A stretch of 64,000 bases of DNA from Acanthosepion esculentum (Eukaryota; Mollusca; Cephalopoda; Sepiida; Sepiidae), in contig OZ038488.1 of NCBI GenBank assembly GCA_964036315.1, positions 65,205,909 to 65,269,908 of the forward strand. Direction: 5' to 3'. The notes under the pieces were generated by a model that had not been told where the DNA came from, made no database searches, and saw only the letters and a list, made by a program, of their open reading frames with translations. Below are positions 44,290 through 54,983 of the stretch, piece by piece (the stretch's first letter is position 1; every line of letters begins with the position of its first letter). Both the position numbers and the translations under genes were made by a program.

Positions 44290-44465
44290 ACATTCCACAC
44301 CACTTCAAACAAAAGGTTAGCAGGGAAACCCCATCACTACTGGAAAGAGCAATAAAAAATAATAGGACTTGAGAAACTTGTTTTCCTAAAAAAGTGTTTT
44401 AAGAGAAACATTTTACAAATTTCAACCAAAAACAGCACTCTCTACATAATCAATGAATGCCAAAT
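44290..44465 (+). repeat. Repeat X, copy 2
   Basis: Matches 33690-33880: ACTTCAAACAAAAGGTTAGC, GACTTGAGAAACTTGTTTTCC and TCAATGAATGCC. Confidence 0.55.
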
Positions 44466-44750
44466 GTTTCCTTGCAGAGAAACAGCTAATATTATCATCA
44501 CCATTAACCATCAATTAATGACATCCCCCATTTAAGGGTTAAAAGTTGATTGAATTTCATTTTTGTTAGTTCATATGGAAAGTATTTCTCTAGTTTCTGA
44601 ATAATTTCTAAAGCTTGTAAACAATGTATGAAATTTGATTGATTGCACAAGCAATAAAGTGTTGACTAAACTTTATGGAAACTTCAAAAATTTTCCTAAC
44701 ATTCTAAAGAATATATTACTGTCTATATTTCTGAGATGAGGTATTATGTA

Positions 44751-45326
44751 CAGTATTTACATTATTCGGACTATTGTCCTCATCTTTGTCGCCATATTTG
44801 TCACAACGTTTCGGCCGTTGTACGCTCCGGCCTTCTTCAGGTGGTTGGAATTTCGAACCGAACCCTTTATTTCGATCACTGGGGTAGACTGTTCTAGTTC
44901 CACGAGCCATGTTTGATGGATGTCAGTTATCAGTTATCTCCTGGTAATTTTTCCCTCTGAAAGTTCTCCACTGCCTGAACCGGGTATTGAACTCACACTC
45001 TTTGGGTCTGTTACTGGATCTAACCAACGCCTTTATCCATCGTACCATGTGTCCAAGATCCAGTAACAGACCCAAAGAGTGTGAGTTCAATACCCGGTTC
45101 AGGCAGTGGAGAACTTTCAGAGGGAAAAATTACCAGGAGATAACTGATAACTGACATCCATCAAACATGGCTCGTGGAACTAGAACAGTCTACCCCAGTG
45201 ATCGAAATAAAGGGTTCGGTTCGAAATTCCAACCACCTGAAGAAGGCCGGAGCGTACAACGGCTGAAACGTTGTGACAAATATGGCGACAAAGATGAGGA
45301 CAATAGTCCGAATAATGTAAATACTG
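44751..45326. mobile_element. FB2: 576-bp almost perfect foldback
   Basis: Left arm 44751-45021 and right arm 45056-45326, 271 bases each, inverted. By eye I see one difference (GGCCGAAACG against GGCTGAAACG). The spacer of 34 bases is 45022-45055. Each arm opens to a frame starting MARGTRTVYPSDRNKGF, which is probably incidental. On the minus strand the spacer plus left arm read as a tRNA-like head: GGTACGATGGATAAAGGC then GAGTTCAATACCCGGTTC, so the left half looks like a tRNA-derived SINE and the right half like its inverted copy without the first 34 bases. Confidence 0.85.
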
Positions 45327-45559
45327 AATATATTACTATTTGTATCAATCCAATATATTTCTTTATGTAAAATTTTATTTTAAATAAAATCCACCTAAAA
45401 TATATTACAATCTGTTAAATTCAACAAAGCAGTTAACTACAGAATTTGACAGAATTTTCCATAATTGCATTTTTGTCATTCAACTATAGATGATGGGAAT
45501 TTCTGGTACAATTAATGGGTTAATAAAAATCGTTAGAGTAAGATATAAACCAATATTTG

Positions 45560-46000
45560 CTTAAAAAAGGGCTTCAAAAACAAAAAGGATTGTCTATGGT
45601 TAGGAATTAAACATTGCTAAATGAATGAGATTATTATGTAAATAGTATAAATGGATTAAAATTATTTTACTCAGAAATACATTGAAATTGAGGATGAAAA
45701 GAATTGCTATTGGTAGGAAGCAATGTTAACATTATGAAAAGAATAGAACTTCAAGGAGGTGCTGAAAAGTTATCAGCACAATGCACTTCTTAAATCCAAA
45801 CCAAATGACCAAACATCAGAGTTGGGGGAGTTTCAGAGTGAGGCCTTCTTGATCAAGCTGAGAACTTTGATTATTCTTTTATGCTATACATAAATGTATT
45901 GTAACTGATTTTACTATAACAATGCATTGAAAATTAGGAAGAAAGGAATTGACAGTTAATAGGAATTAATAAAAATGTTACTTAGAAACACAGGTACATT
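45560..46000. repeat. AT-rich tandem repeat of about 120 bp, left part
   Basis: Units with (T)GCATTGAAAATTAGGAAGAAA, GGAATTAAT, AATGTTAC and TTACTATA recur about every 119-127 bases; anchors CATTGAAAAT near 45925. Interrupted by LINE-A at 46008. Confidence 0.6.
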
Positions 46001-46007
46001 ATGTGTA

Positions 46008-46257
46008 TTCTATTTGTGCTCTATTCTAATAGTTTCTTTTCTTGCACTTCTCATCTGTGAAACTCCTTTCCAATTTCTTGCTTCTCTGCCACTTACAATC
46101 TTCAAAAATTTAAATGCAATGTCAGTCACCTCTTCTGTCTTCCTAAATACTGTTCCTTTATTGTCCTTTTCCTCACTTTTCCCTTAGTAAAGTATTCTCC
46201 TGTAGCTCCCTGCATCCCAGTGTATTGTTGCCTTACTTGGGGTGAAGCAATTAAAAA
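46008..46257 (+). mobile_element. LINE-A 3' end inserted in tandem repeat
   Basis: LLICETPFQFLASLPLTIFK and the usual terminus TATTGTTGCCTTACTTGGGGTGAAGCAATT plus A-run. Tandem repeat units lie on both sides, so the LINE is younger than the array. Confidence 0.7.
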
Positions 46258-46735
46258 AATGTAAATGTATTGTTAATGATTGTACTATAGTAACATAGTG
46301 AAAATTAGAAAGAAAGGAATTGGCAGTAAATAGAAATCAATACGAATGTTACAGGGAAAATAGTGCTATTATGTCATATGTAAATGCATTGTAAGTGACT
46401 TTATTACAGAATTGCATTGAAAATTAAGAAGAAAGCAACTAGCAGTGAACAGGAATTAATGTAAATGTTACTGAGAAAATAGAGCTATAATAGGTATAAT
46501 GTTAATGCATTCCTATAGTGAATGATTTTACTATAGAAATTCATTGAAAATTAGGAAGAAAAGGATAAGCAATAATCATAAATTAATGCAAATGTCACAA
46601 AGAAAATAGAGCTATTATATGTATAATGTAAATGAATTTACTATAGATAAGGCTTGCAAATAAGGGGATTGGAAGTGATTGTGAATTAATGCAAGTATTA
46701 GAAAGAATGTGAATATTATATTTATAACTAGCTTA
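46258..46735. repeat. AT-rich tandem repeat of about 120 bp, right part
   Basis: Continues the unit of 45560-46000, with anchors near 46296, 46415 and 46542. An inverted relative lies at 57395-57740. A small inverted repeat (TAGCTTAAAAG / CTTTTAAGCTA) follows at 46730-46768. Confidence 0.6.
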
Positions 46736-47121
46736 AAAGCCACACTCTGTATAGACTTTTAAGCTAGCTCCCGTGGAGGGCTAATTGGGTTTCTGGCCCA
46801 AAACTAAAGGAACCTTTTCGAGAGAAGAAAACAGCAATGATAATTTTGAAGAAATAATTTTAGATTCACTCCATGAAACTTCAAAATCTTACTTTAACTC
46901 TGATTTGGGCTATAAGTCCAATTCCGATTTGGGCCGAAAGTCTGTTTTTTTTAATCATTTCACCCCAAGCAAGGTGGGAATGCCACTGGTATACAGGGGT
47001 TACAGAGAGTGAAGGTGGAAGAAAAGTCTAGGTAAGGGGAACTGAGGAAAGGATAAAAGCAGAACAGAGTTCAAGAAGATAGAAGATGGCAATTGACATT
47101 GCATTTAAATTTTTGAAGATT

Positions 47122-47690
47122 CTAGTTATCAGAGAAGCAAGGAAACAGAAGAGAGTTCCTCAGGTACGAAGTGTGAGAAAAGAAACTGTTGGAGTAGAAG
47201 TGGCAGATACATTTAACTAATTCAACAGTAAAAGGGTGGGATCTAGATGCCAGTCTTGTAGCATACTTAAAATCACACAGTCTGGGCACCAGGGCAAAAA
47301 GGTCATCAGAGCAGTTACCGTGAAAATATTTGTAGAAAAGAAAGAGGAAGGCCACATCATATCTGTGTGAAAATGACTGAAGTCAAGATGCTGTCAGGAT
47401 TAATTAAATTGCAGATCCTTCTTTGGATTTTGTCAAGAACCTCAAAATGAGTATCAGGAGCACTAAACCAGATATGGCAACAGTATTTAATGCACAGGTG
47501 AATGGTAGATTTTTAAATGTGCAATTTGGACTTTAACAAGAAAAAAACTTCTGGCATGACACAGTGACCCAATTTTCCTTGCAGTAGATGCAGCTATTGA
47601 TTCGATGGAGTTGTTCCACTCCAAATCATTTGAAAACATGAGGCCATGAAGCCGCAGTGTGTTGCTTTCAATGAGTCTAGCATCAGCCAT
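47122..47690 (-). pseudogene. LINE-A C-terminal half, broken
   Basis: Two frames: ESNTLRLHGLMFSNDLEWNN and ARKIGSLCHARSFFLVK (47487-47690), then FYKYFHGNCSDDLFALVPRL, SRSHPFTVELVKCICHFYSN and SYLRNSLLFPCFSDN (47122-47355). These are the conserved late blocks of CR1-group proteins. Confidence 0.75.
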
Positions 47691-47808
47691 GCTGATGGCA
47701 GGCAGGAAAGGTTCTCAATGGTGGTTAAATGAGTGCAGTTTTGTTTTAGAAGCATTACAATTTATGAGCCATTTCCTGCCCCAGTTAACCACAGATTAGA
47801 GGTCCTTT

Positions 47809-48051
47809 TCAAGAGCCCAGGTTAACTTTGTTGGCTCTGGTGGATTTGCTATTGAGACAGGAGTAAATGGTAGTGTCATCTGCATAAATGCCTGCTTGGG
47901 AATTGACATCAGGAAGAACATTGATGAAGATCAGAAACAGCATAGGACACAGAATAGAGCCTTGGGGGACACTTCCATTTGTGTGAAAGGATCTGGAAGT
48001 GAGCTCATTCAAAACAACCTTCATTTCATGATTTGATAGGAATGATTGCAT
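47809..48051 (-). pseudogene. LINE-A reverse transcriptase palm with intact YADD
   Basis: LTSRSFHTNGSVPQGSILCP and MLFLIFINVLPDV, then GIYADDTTIYSC. This is the catalytic core of the RT (motifs B and C), unbroken for 80 codons. Motif A lies in the damaged stretch 48060-48180. Confidence 0.8.
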
Positions 48052-48381
48052 TAAATCAAACAGTCAACCCGTAATACCATAGCCTTGTAGTTTACATAGA
48101 AGACCAGCATGTCAAACCCTGTCAAACAGCTTTGAGATATCAAGAGCCACAGCTCGGTCTTCACTGTTATTGTCAAGAGCTTGATATACATATTCAGTGA
48201 TGGCAGTTAGCACATCAGTGGTAGATCTGGCAAAATGGAAGTCATATTGTTTGTCAGAGAGTAGGTTGTGAGAGGTAAGGTGCTTAACCACTTCAGCATT
48301 GATTAAAGCCTTGAATACTTTGCCAAAAAGTGGTAGGAGACTAATAGGGCAATAGTGGGTCAGAATGTTCTCCAGTGTTCT

Positions 48382-48591
48382 TTAAACAGGAACTACAGCA
48401 GAGGATTTACAAGCTGGAAAGCAGGAAGCAGTGAGGCAATAGTTACAGAGTTTGGAGAGGACTGGAGCCAGCTCAAAGGCACATTTCTTTAGGACAATCC
48501 CTGGGATCCGATCACCCCCACTTGTCTTATGGGAGTCTAATTTAGAAATGATCTCTGAAACCAGTGACGGTGTTATGTGCATATCACTCAA
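48382..48591 (-). pseudogene. LINE-A reverse transcriptase N-terminal blocks
   Basis: PSLVSEIISKLDSHKTSGGD, RIPGIVLKKCAFELAPVLSK and LCNYCLTASCFPACKSSAVV: the KxSGPDxIPxxxLK..APxL block before the fingers. Same segment as 54990-55170 in the other copy. Confidence 0.75.
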
Positions 48592-48704
48592 TAGGATCTC
48601 TGTCCTATTGGGGAAATCAGATGTGGGTACTCCAAAGGAGTTGAGTGTTGAGTTGGAAGAGAACTTCCAAGCAAAGTATTCAACCTTGGGCTGAAAGTCT
48701 GATT

Positions 48705-49855
48705 TGGGCCCAAATTCTAATACAGGCTGAAAAAAGAATTCTTCAAATCACAAACTCTGTGGAACTTCAAACCTCATGTTATAAAACCTCTCACTTTAAT
48801 TCTGATTCTTTGGCATTTTGAAGAAATAAAATTGAATTCCCAAAGTTTTGGAGATATTTTAAACTAGATCAATATAAATTAAAAACATTTAAAATCACTC
48901 ATTTTTTTCCAGTTATTTTAAAATTTCAACTTTTAATTGTTCCCTCCTCATCTGGACACAAAGCCCATATCTGAATGTTCAAGCACCAGATGAAGGGCAG
49001 ATTTTCAATCCTGGGATAATCCTTATTCCACAAAGGTATAATATGTCTATGTAGAGCAAGTATGGCCTGAGTTAGAGGGGTTTCAGACACATGGACAGAC
49101 ACACAGAATTTGTTTAGATTACAGAATATAAGAAGGACAACCTTAAATTTAATCATAATTGTTTTTCATTATGGTTTTCAGTGTAACTCAATAAAAAATG
49201 ATCTTGAAATCCAAATCAAGTCAGACAAGCAGTCTACCAAACAGACAGACATCCTGATAGAATGTTTAAACAGTGCTGCAATGTTTATAATATTGTAGTA
49301 ATAAAATTGTTAAGTAAATAAAATAAAAACGAAAGCTGTTGTCAGTATTAGTAAAATATTTATGTTAGTATTTATAAAAATAGTAATAGCAGACAGAACT
49401 GAAGTTGAACTTGCGCATTTAAACTGAGAGGAAGCAAGAGGGAGTCTGGTGCACACTTGTTCTACATGGCTGAAATTTTAGAGAAAGAAAAATGGTTATA
49501 AGAAAAGATTTTCAAATAAACATCTCTGTAGAGCATCACTAAAGATGAGAAGGATGAAAATGTTAGCAAGGATTAAATTTCAGGAACTGATATTTAACAC
49601 TGAACTCTCAACTGTTAGACATGTTTATATTTATAAGAATAGAAACATAGTTCAGTCTGCTTTTTATCAAACATTTATAACATTGCTTTGTTTATAGGTA
49701 TAGCACAATGGTAAAATATTAGGACTAACTTAATGAGGTTTGGGCATTAAAATCTTAATAATAACTTTTATCAGCAGCATGAAAAGAAAATTAAGATATA
49801 AAAATTGACTGGATTGTGTCATTGCATCCTATAACCCACTGCAGAGTAATTGGGG
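48705..49855. other. AT-rich DNA, no gene recognised
   Basis: Begins with further TTTGGGC-type short repeats at the LINE-A target, then unique AT-rich sequence. Frames at 48926-49156 and 49110-49298 have no domain. Confidence 0.35.
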
Positions 49856-49858
49856 AAC

Positions 49859-50100
49859 CACATGTAGAGCAGCAGCAACAGCACCACATGTGCAGCAGCA
49901 ATAACACCACATGTGAAGTAACAGCAATAGTATCACATGTAAAGCAGCAGCAGCAATAACACCACATGTGAAGTAACAGCAATAGTATCACATGTAAAGC
50001 AGCAGCAGCAATAATACCACATGTGCAGCAGCATTAGCAACATATGTGCAGAAACAATAGCACCACATATCAAGTAACAATAGTACCACATGTGCAGCAT
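49859..50100. repeat. Minisatellite with CACATGT palindrome
   Basis: About eight irregular units of 25-45 bases combining (AGC)n/(CAA)n-rich stretches with CACCACATGTG or ATCACATGTAA. A larger block (CACATGTGAAGTAACAGCAATAG...) is duplicated in tandem near 49910-50010. Confidence 0.8.
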
Positions 50101-50104
50101 CATT

Positions 50105-50225
50105 TTGGCACTTTGACATGGTGTAATGGTTAGCAAGCTTGTTTTGCTAGACCAATTACGATTGAGTAGTGAATTCGATCCTCACTGGGTGCTCCACACA
50201 TTTAGCCTTGCACCACAGCTAAACT
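50105..50225 (+). mobile_element. SINE-2 copy with clear pol III boxes
   Basis: CATGGTGTAATGGTTAGCAA (A box) and GTGAATTCGATCCTCACTGG (B box) 50 bases apart, then the body GTGCTCC..CATTTAGCCTTGCACCACAGC..AAACTAC. Best tRNA-like head in the window. Confidence 0.7.
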
Positions 50226-50274
50226 ACTTTTAGAAAATCATTTATTTCAATATTTTTATTTTTGTTTTTTTCCT

Positions 50275-50475
50275 CATTAGGAGTAGATAGATTAAACTAT
50301 CATCTGAGGCACACTACTCCCTGGTCTTTTGAAATAGAGGTATATCCCTTGTTTCCTGTTTAGGATTGGGTTTCCTGTTTTTTCTAAAGTTTTCTCATTC
50401 TCTTTTACTCCCAGTAGTCACTTGCATCTTAGTGGCATTATTATGTTGCTTGGGGTGAATTGATTTTAAAAAATG
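50275..50475 (+). mobile_element. Repeat Z with LINE-A 3' tail
   Basis: TAGGAGTAGATAGATTAAAC, TTTCCTGTTTAGGATTGGGT, TACTCCCAGTAGTCACTTGC and GGCATTATTATGTTGCTTGGGGTGAATTGATT. Same arrangement as 43838-43995. Confidence 0.65.
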
Positions 50476-50864
50476 TATGAAGAAGAAAGTACAGTTTTTG
50501 CAGCAAGAAAAGTTGAGAAAGTAAAGAATGAAAGGAAAAAATAGAAAAAACAAATTGTAAAAGAATTACAATGTAAAAAAATGAACTGTAAATAGATTTC
50601 TTTTCTTTGATTTCCTCAAACTTGGATTTAATAATTTCAATATGGCTCCCTTTTCTGATAAGTGTAATGCATCCAATTTGAATAAAAGCTGTAGGAGTTT
50701 TTAAAAAGCTGATAAAAGATTTTAAAAAACAACTATCAATATTTCATGTGAAATGCATGATTTAAAATGTCTAACAATAATAATCACTTTAGGGCAATTA
50801 AACTATGGATCAAAAATAGACTGGTTAGTTTGGTATCAGTTGTTGCTGTGGTTACTTCTATGTG

Positions 50865-51040
50865 CTATGTCCCTTTAAGGCATACATGATCATGGTTTTC
50901 CACAACTTCCTATTCCTTGTGGCCCTTAATAGTTTTTCTATTTTTGTTTAGGCTCCATTCCCTTCTGTCATCCATTCAGACAAGCTTTTCAAGTAGGTGG
51001 TTCACTGTCTTCTATCTCTTTTGCCCTCAATATGCCCTGC
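50865..51040 (-). mobile_element. RTE LINE 3' end, inverted against the next copy
   Basis: Plus-strand signatures CATGGTTTTCCACAACTTCC and CAATATGCCCTGCCAAAG are the reverse complement of an RTE 3' end. It stops exactly where the plus-strand RTE copy starts. Confidence 0.65.
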
Positions 51041-51801
51041 CAAAGGTGTTTGACAAAGTATGCCACAAAGATCTGTTGGAACTACTCAGCAACCTTGATA
51101 TATCTGGGAAAGATATTAGAATAATCAAGAACCTATACTGGCAGCAAACAGCCTGTATGCAGATAGAGAATGAGTTCAGCAGATATACAAAAATAGAAAG
51201 GGGCATAAATCAAGGATGTGTCTTCTCACTGGACTTATTCAACCTATACAGCGAGGCAATTCTGAGAGATTTGGAAGTCCTACCAGGATTCATCATTGGC
51301 GGCCACAATCTTAACAACATAAGATATACAGGTGACACAGTGCTGATAGCAAACACAGAAAAGAAATTGCAAAATCTCCTTCAGAAGGTAGCAAAGGAGA
51401 GCAAGAAGAAGAGACTCAGCATAAACTACAAGAAGACAGAATGCATGGTCAACAGTAAAAGGATGAGACCAAAATGCAATTTACAGGTTGGGGACACTAA
51501 AATCAAGGTGCGGAAATTTAAATATCTGGGAAGTGTTCTGACAGAGGATGGCAAGTGCGACGCTGAGATCTGAAGACATATTGGGATGGCCAAAGACGCA
51601 TTCCAAAAGCTAGGCAGATTATTATGCGACAGGAGGATTTCTTTGGTAACAAAGAAAAGAGTACTGAACTGCTATGTGATATCTGTCCTCCTTTATGGCA
51701 GCAAGTGTTGGATGGTCTCCTCAAAGATGAAGAAGAGACTTGAGGCAATGGAGGTATGGTTCTACAGAAGGATATCATGGACTGAGTGTGTGAGCAAATG
51801 A
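51041..51801 (+). pseudogene. RTE reverse transcriptase, palm and thumb
   Basis: Frame 1 (to 51573): LDISGKDIRIIKNLYWQQTA, INQGCVFSLDLFNLYSEAIL (normally RQGCVLSPDLFNLY), then IIGGHNLNNIRYTGDTVLIA, where the catalytic YADD is YTGD, so the first Asp is lost. Then KECMVN-type and FKYLGSVLTEDGKCDAEI. After a TGA, frame 2 (51586-51801): AKDAFQKLGRLLCDRRISLV, LNCYVISVLLYGSKCWMVSS and EAMEVWFYRRISWTECVSK. The lost Asp and the stop show inactivity. Confidence 0.8.
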
Positions 51802-52115
51802 TGAGGTTTTAGAGAGGATACAAACAAGGAGGAGGCTTATACTTAACATCAGAAAGAGGTAGTTGAAATTTCTGGGATACGTAATGAGAAAAAAGGGCTT
51901 GGAGAATCTGATACTCACAGGGTGAATAGAGGGAAAAAGAGATGAAGGAAAGCAATGTGTGACATACCTAGTCGGCTTAAGCAAGTGGATGAGAGAACAG
52001 GGTTTGGGAGAAGTAGCAAAGGGACAAAACTTATTGCGAGCTACAAGAGATAGGAGGAGATGGAGAGCCATGATCGCCTACATCCTGAATAGACACAGCA
52101 CATAAAAGAAGAAGA
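51041..52115 (+). mobile_element. RTE (BovB-like) LINE, RT palm to 3' end
   Basis: Most complete plus-strand RTE. It begins in RT motif A (FDKVCHKDLLELL) and runs to the tail GACACAGCACATAAAAGAAGAAGAAG. A 5' truncated copy; two long frames are joined by a stop/frameshift near 51570 and broken again near 51800. Confidence 0.8.
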
Positions 52116-52265
52116 AGAGGGTTAAGTTTTCTAAGTCCCCCTTCCTCATTACATGTCTAAGGAATTTCAGCTATCTCTTCCTGATTTTGTGCTTTCTTTT
52201 TGTTACCATTTTTTAAAAGACTTCTGCATTGCATACTTGTTACTTTTCTTTAAGGCTCCCTCATT
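52115..52265 (-). mobile_element. RTE LINE fragment
   Basis: GTTTTCTAAGTCCCCCTTCCTCATTACATG..AATTTCAGCTATC is the minus-strand RTE segment seen at 19180 and 53285. It starts exactly after the tail of the previous plus-strand copy. Confidence 0.6.
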
Positions 52266-52424
52266 GCTTATAAAACAATTAAACAATGCAACTAGGAACA
52301 AAAAGACAATTTTCTTTGTAAGTTGGTATTCATAATTATTGCCTATTAGCCTCTCAGACATCAGTTTGTTACTCTAGATCGCCAAACTGAATGTTGCAAA
52401 CCAAATCCAAACTTATTTTTGTAG

Positions 52425-52905
52425 GTTTATTTTGTTAGAAAGAAAAAGTGCTGAAATTCTATGTAATATCAATCCTCCTATATGGTAATGAATGCTAGAC
52501 AATTTCCTCATAGAAGAAGAGAAAACTGGAGGCAACAGAATTATGGTTCTACAGAAGGATGCTGAGAATTCCATGAATGGCGTATGCTAGCAACAAAAAA
52601 GTCTTAAGGAAAATGAAAACAACAAAGACACTTAGAATGAGAAAGAAACAGCTGAATTTTTTTGGATACAGAATGAGAAATGAGGGCTTTGAGAATTTCA
52701 TATTCACAGGACATACTGAAGGCGAAATAGACAATGGAGTGGGGCAGTGGGACACCTATCTGACCAACTTGTGGGAATTGATGTTAGAAGGGGAGGGGAA
52801 GGATGGTAAAAGGACATTTTACTAAGAGCTAAGCAGGATAGGAAATCATGGAGAGCCATGATTTCCCACATCCAGAAGGGGCATAGCATGTCGGAGAATA
52901 AGAAG
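52425..52905 (+). mobile_element. RTE LINE 3' fragment
   Basis: Frames encode KVLRKMKTTKTLRMRKKQLN, FFGYRMRNEGFENFIFTGH and the ending GRKSWRAMISHIQKGHS-like residues followed by an AAG-rich end. Eroded copy of the end of 51041-52115. Confidence 0.7.
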
Positions 52906-52984
52906 GGGGACAACTTTTTGCTGGACAGACTAGGTAATTATGGAGAGTGTTTTTTTCAAAGTATTCCACTCTACTCTCTATCAA

Positions 52985-53075
52985 GTATTGTAGCATACCA
53001 AGGATAAAATCAAGGAACAAAGCCCAAACTAAACTATACATAGTAAATAGGGCTCCTAGTGAAGATTGAACTAAC
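52985..53075 (-). mobile_element. SINE-2 body fragment
   Basis: AACAAAGCCCAAACTAAACTATACATAGTAAATAGGGC and AGTGAAGATTGAAC recur at 56620-56690 and 56735-56815. Confidence 0.5.
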
Positions 53076-53084
53076 TTCTAATTC

Positions 53085-53520
53085 GTGTATGTGCCGTGTT
53101 CTCTCAGGACGTGGGTGATCATGGCTCTCCCCAATTTTCTATCCCTCTTAGATCTTTGTAAGGTTTGTCTTTTCACTGTCCCTTCCAGTTATTGTTCTAC
53201 CATCTATTTACACAAGCTTGTTAGCTAGGTTACTTTCTGCTTTCCCCTATCTCTCTTGCCTTCAATATACTCTGTGAGTATCGAATTCTCCAACCCCTCT
53301 TTTCTTATTATATGTCCTAGAAATATCAACTATCTATTTCTGATTCTAATTATCAGTGTCCTTTTTGTTTCCATTTTCCTTATCACATCCTTGTTACTCA
53401 CATGTTCAGTCCATGATATTCTCAGCATCTTTCTGAAGAACCACATTTCCATTGTCTCAAATTTCTTCTTCATCTCTGACGAGATTGTCCAGCATTCACT
53501 GGTGGTTCTGTAATATTAAA
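53085..53520 (-). mobile_element. RTE LINE fragment, left part of a nested locus
   Basis: The minus-strand RTE 3' end with CGTGGGTGATCATGGCTCTCC and GAGATTGTCCAGCATTCACTGG. Its continuation appears on the far side of LINE-A at 56512-56585. Confidence 0.7.
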
Positions 53521-53693
53521 TAAGTAACAGTAAGTCTTCTGTCCCTCCTCTCTTTACTCAATTTGAAGTGTTAACATCTGCTGATAAAGTAGAATGTTTT
53601 GCTCATAAATTCTCTTCAAATTCTACTCTTGATTCACCTAGAGTATCTTTGCCTGGATTTCCACTTAAAACTGAGTATCTGTTGAGTAATATA

Positions 53694-54983
53694 TTAGGTC
53701 ATTCCATAAGTTCTGTCCGAATTTTAACTTTTTGTTAAAATGAATGAAATTTAAAGAGTATTTTATAATGTCTAATGGAGCTGAACATTATTCTTATGTC
53801 TAGATGCATTTAAACTGATCAAATTTTATTTCAGAGAACAATAAAATTAAATTTTGTTTGATTAAAACCCTGCTAACATGGAAGTACCCAAGAATCATTT
53901 GAGGCACATAATGCTTTATGAGTTCAAGAAAGGAAATTCAGCAGCCGAAGCGGCTAGAAACATTCACTCAGTTTATGGAGAGGAATGTGTGAATGAAAGA
54001 ACTTGCAGAAGATGGTTTGCAAAATTCAGAGGTGGAGATTTCACCCTTGAAGATGAAGATCGAACTGGACGTCCAGTTGAGTTTGATGAAAAGCTTGTTT
54101 TGAAGCAGCCCTTGAAGAAAATCCTGCTTTATCAATTGAGGAATTGGCAGTGGTTCTCAGTTCAAACCATACAACTGTTCATCGTCATCTTCAACAACTT
54201 GGAAAAGTTCCTAAACTTAGAAAATGGGTGCTTCATGAATTGTCTGAAAACAACCTCAAATCCCGAGTTGACATCTGCTCTTCTCTCCATTCTCGCCAAC
54301 TTGTTTCACCTTTTTTGGATAGACTTGTGACTGGCGATGAAAAATAGATCCTTTATCAAAATGTTAAGCATCGTAGACAGTGGCTTGGTAAAGGGGAAGG
54401 ACCCCAGCCACAGCTGAGAAGGGAACTTCATGGGCAAAAGGTTCTTCTTTCAATCTGGTGGGATTGCCAAAGAATAATCCACTTTGAATTCTTACCACCT
54501 AATGCAACAATTAATGCTCAAATATACTGTCAGTAATTAGAGTGTTTGAACCAAGCTTTGAGGAAGTAAAAAAGACCTGCTCTAGTGAATCGAAAACAGG
54601 TGATGTTTCATCAGGACAATGCGCGACCACACACAGCAAGAATCACGTCACAAAAGATCGAAGAACTTGGTTGGGAGAAAATTCCTCATCCACCTTATTC
54701 TCCCGACTTTGCTCCTTCAGACTACCATTTGTTTCGTAGCTTACAGAATCATTTGGAAGAAACAGCTTTTGTAACACAGGAAGAGGTTAAAACTGACATT
54801 TGTGAATTCTTCGAATCAAAGCCCAAAGAATTTTACAGTAATGGAATTAGTAAGCTTGTTAATAGATGGAAGGAAGTCATAGATAATCAGGGAAAATACA
54901 TTGTTGATTGAATCTGTAATTAAATGTAACATTTGGTCACTTGTTTTCTTCAAAATTCGGACAGAACTTATGGGATGACCTGA
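53694..54983 (+). mobile_element. Mariner (DD34D) transposon, 1290 bp, complete ends
   Basis: Left end TTAGGTCATTCCATAAGTTC (53694) and right end inverted (GAACTTATGGGATGACCTGA, to 54983), about 31-base terminal repeats with two or three mismatches, flanked by TA on both sides (53692-53693 and 54984-54985). Length is typical of mariner. Inserted into LINE-A. Confidence 0.9.
53878..54911 (+). pseudogene. Mariner transposase, few inactivating changes
   Basis: DD34D transposase for cut-and-paste at TA. Start at ATG 53878 (MEVPKNHLRHIMLYEFKKGN), 180 bases inside the left end. Paired HTH region: CRRWFAKFRGGDFTLEDEDR and, in the shifted frame, SSNHTTVHRHLQQLGKVPKL. Linker WVLHELSENN (family WVPHEL). 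Catalytic: VTGDEK, HQDNARPHTARI and YSPDFAPSDYHLF, 34 residues between second and third Asp. Defects seen: a frameshift near 54105, TGG to TAG right after GDEK (54345), and a stop near 54537. C-terminus intact to TGA at 54909. A fairly recent copy. Confidence 0.9.

Larger units (their letters stand above)
46945..48685 (-). mobile_element. LINE-A, 1.74 kb, 5' truncated, with target duplications
   Basis: A minus-strand LINE-A with 16-base direct repeats at both ends: TTGGGCCGAAAGTCTG (46929-46944) and TTGGGCTGAAAGTCTG (48686-48701), one mismatch. It starts in the RT fingers (48685) and ends with the LINE-A 3' terminus (TTTCACCCCAAGCAAGG on the plus strand). Frames are broken but RT motifs survive. 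The direct repeats give its exact ends. Confidence 0.8.

Noticed and set aside
44716..45370. The MARGTRTVYP frame found on both strands as a conserved peptide
   Set aside because: It is duplicated simply because the two arms of the palindrome are the same sequence; the older FB2 copies do not keep it.
50105..50180. Functional tRNA gene
   Set aside because: A and B boxes are good, but acceptor and anticodon stems do not pair and a SINE body follows.
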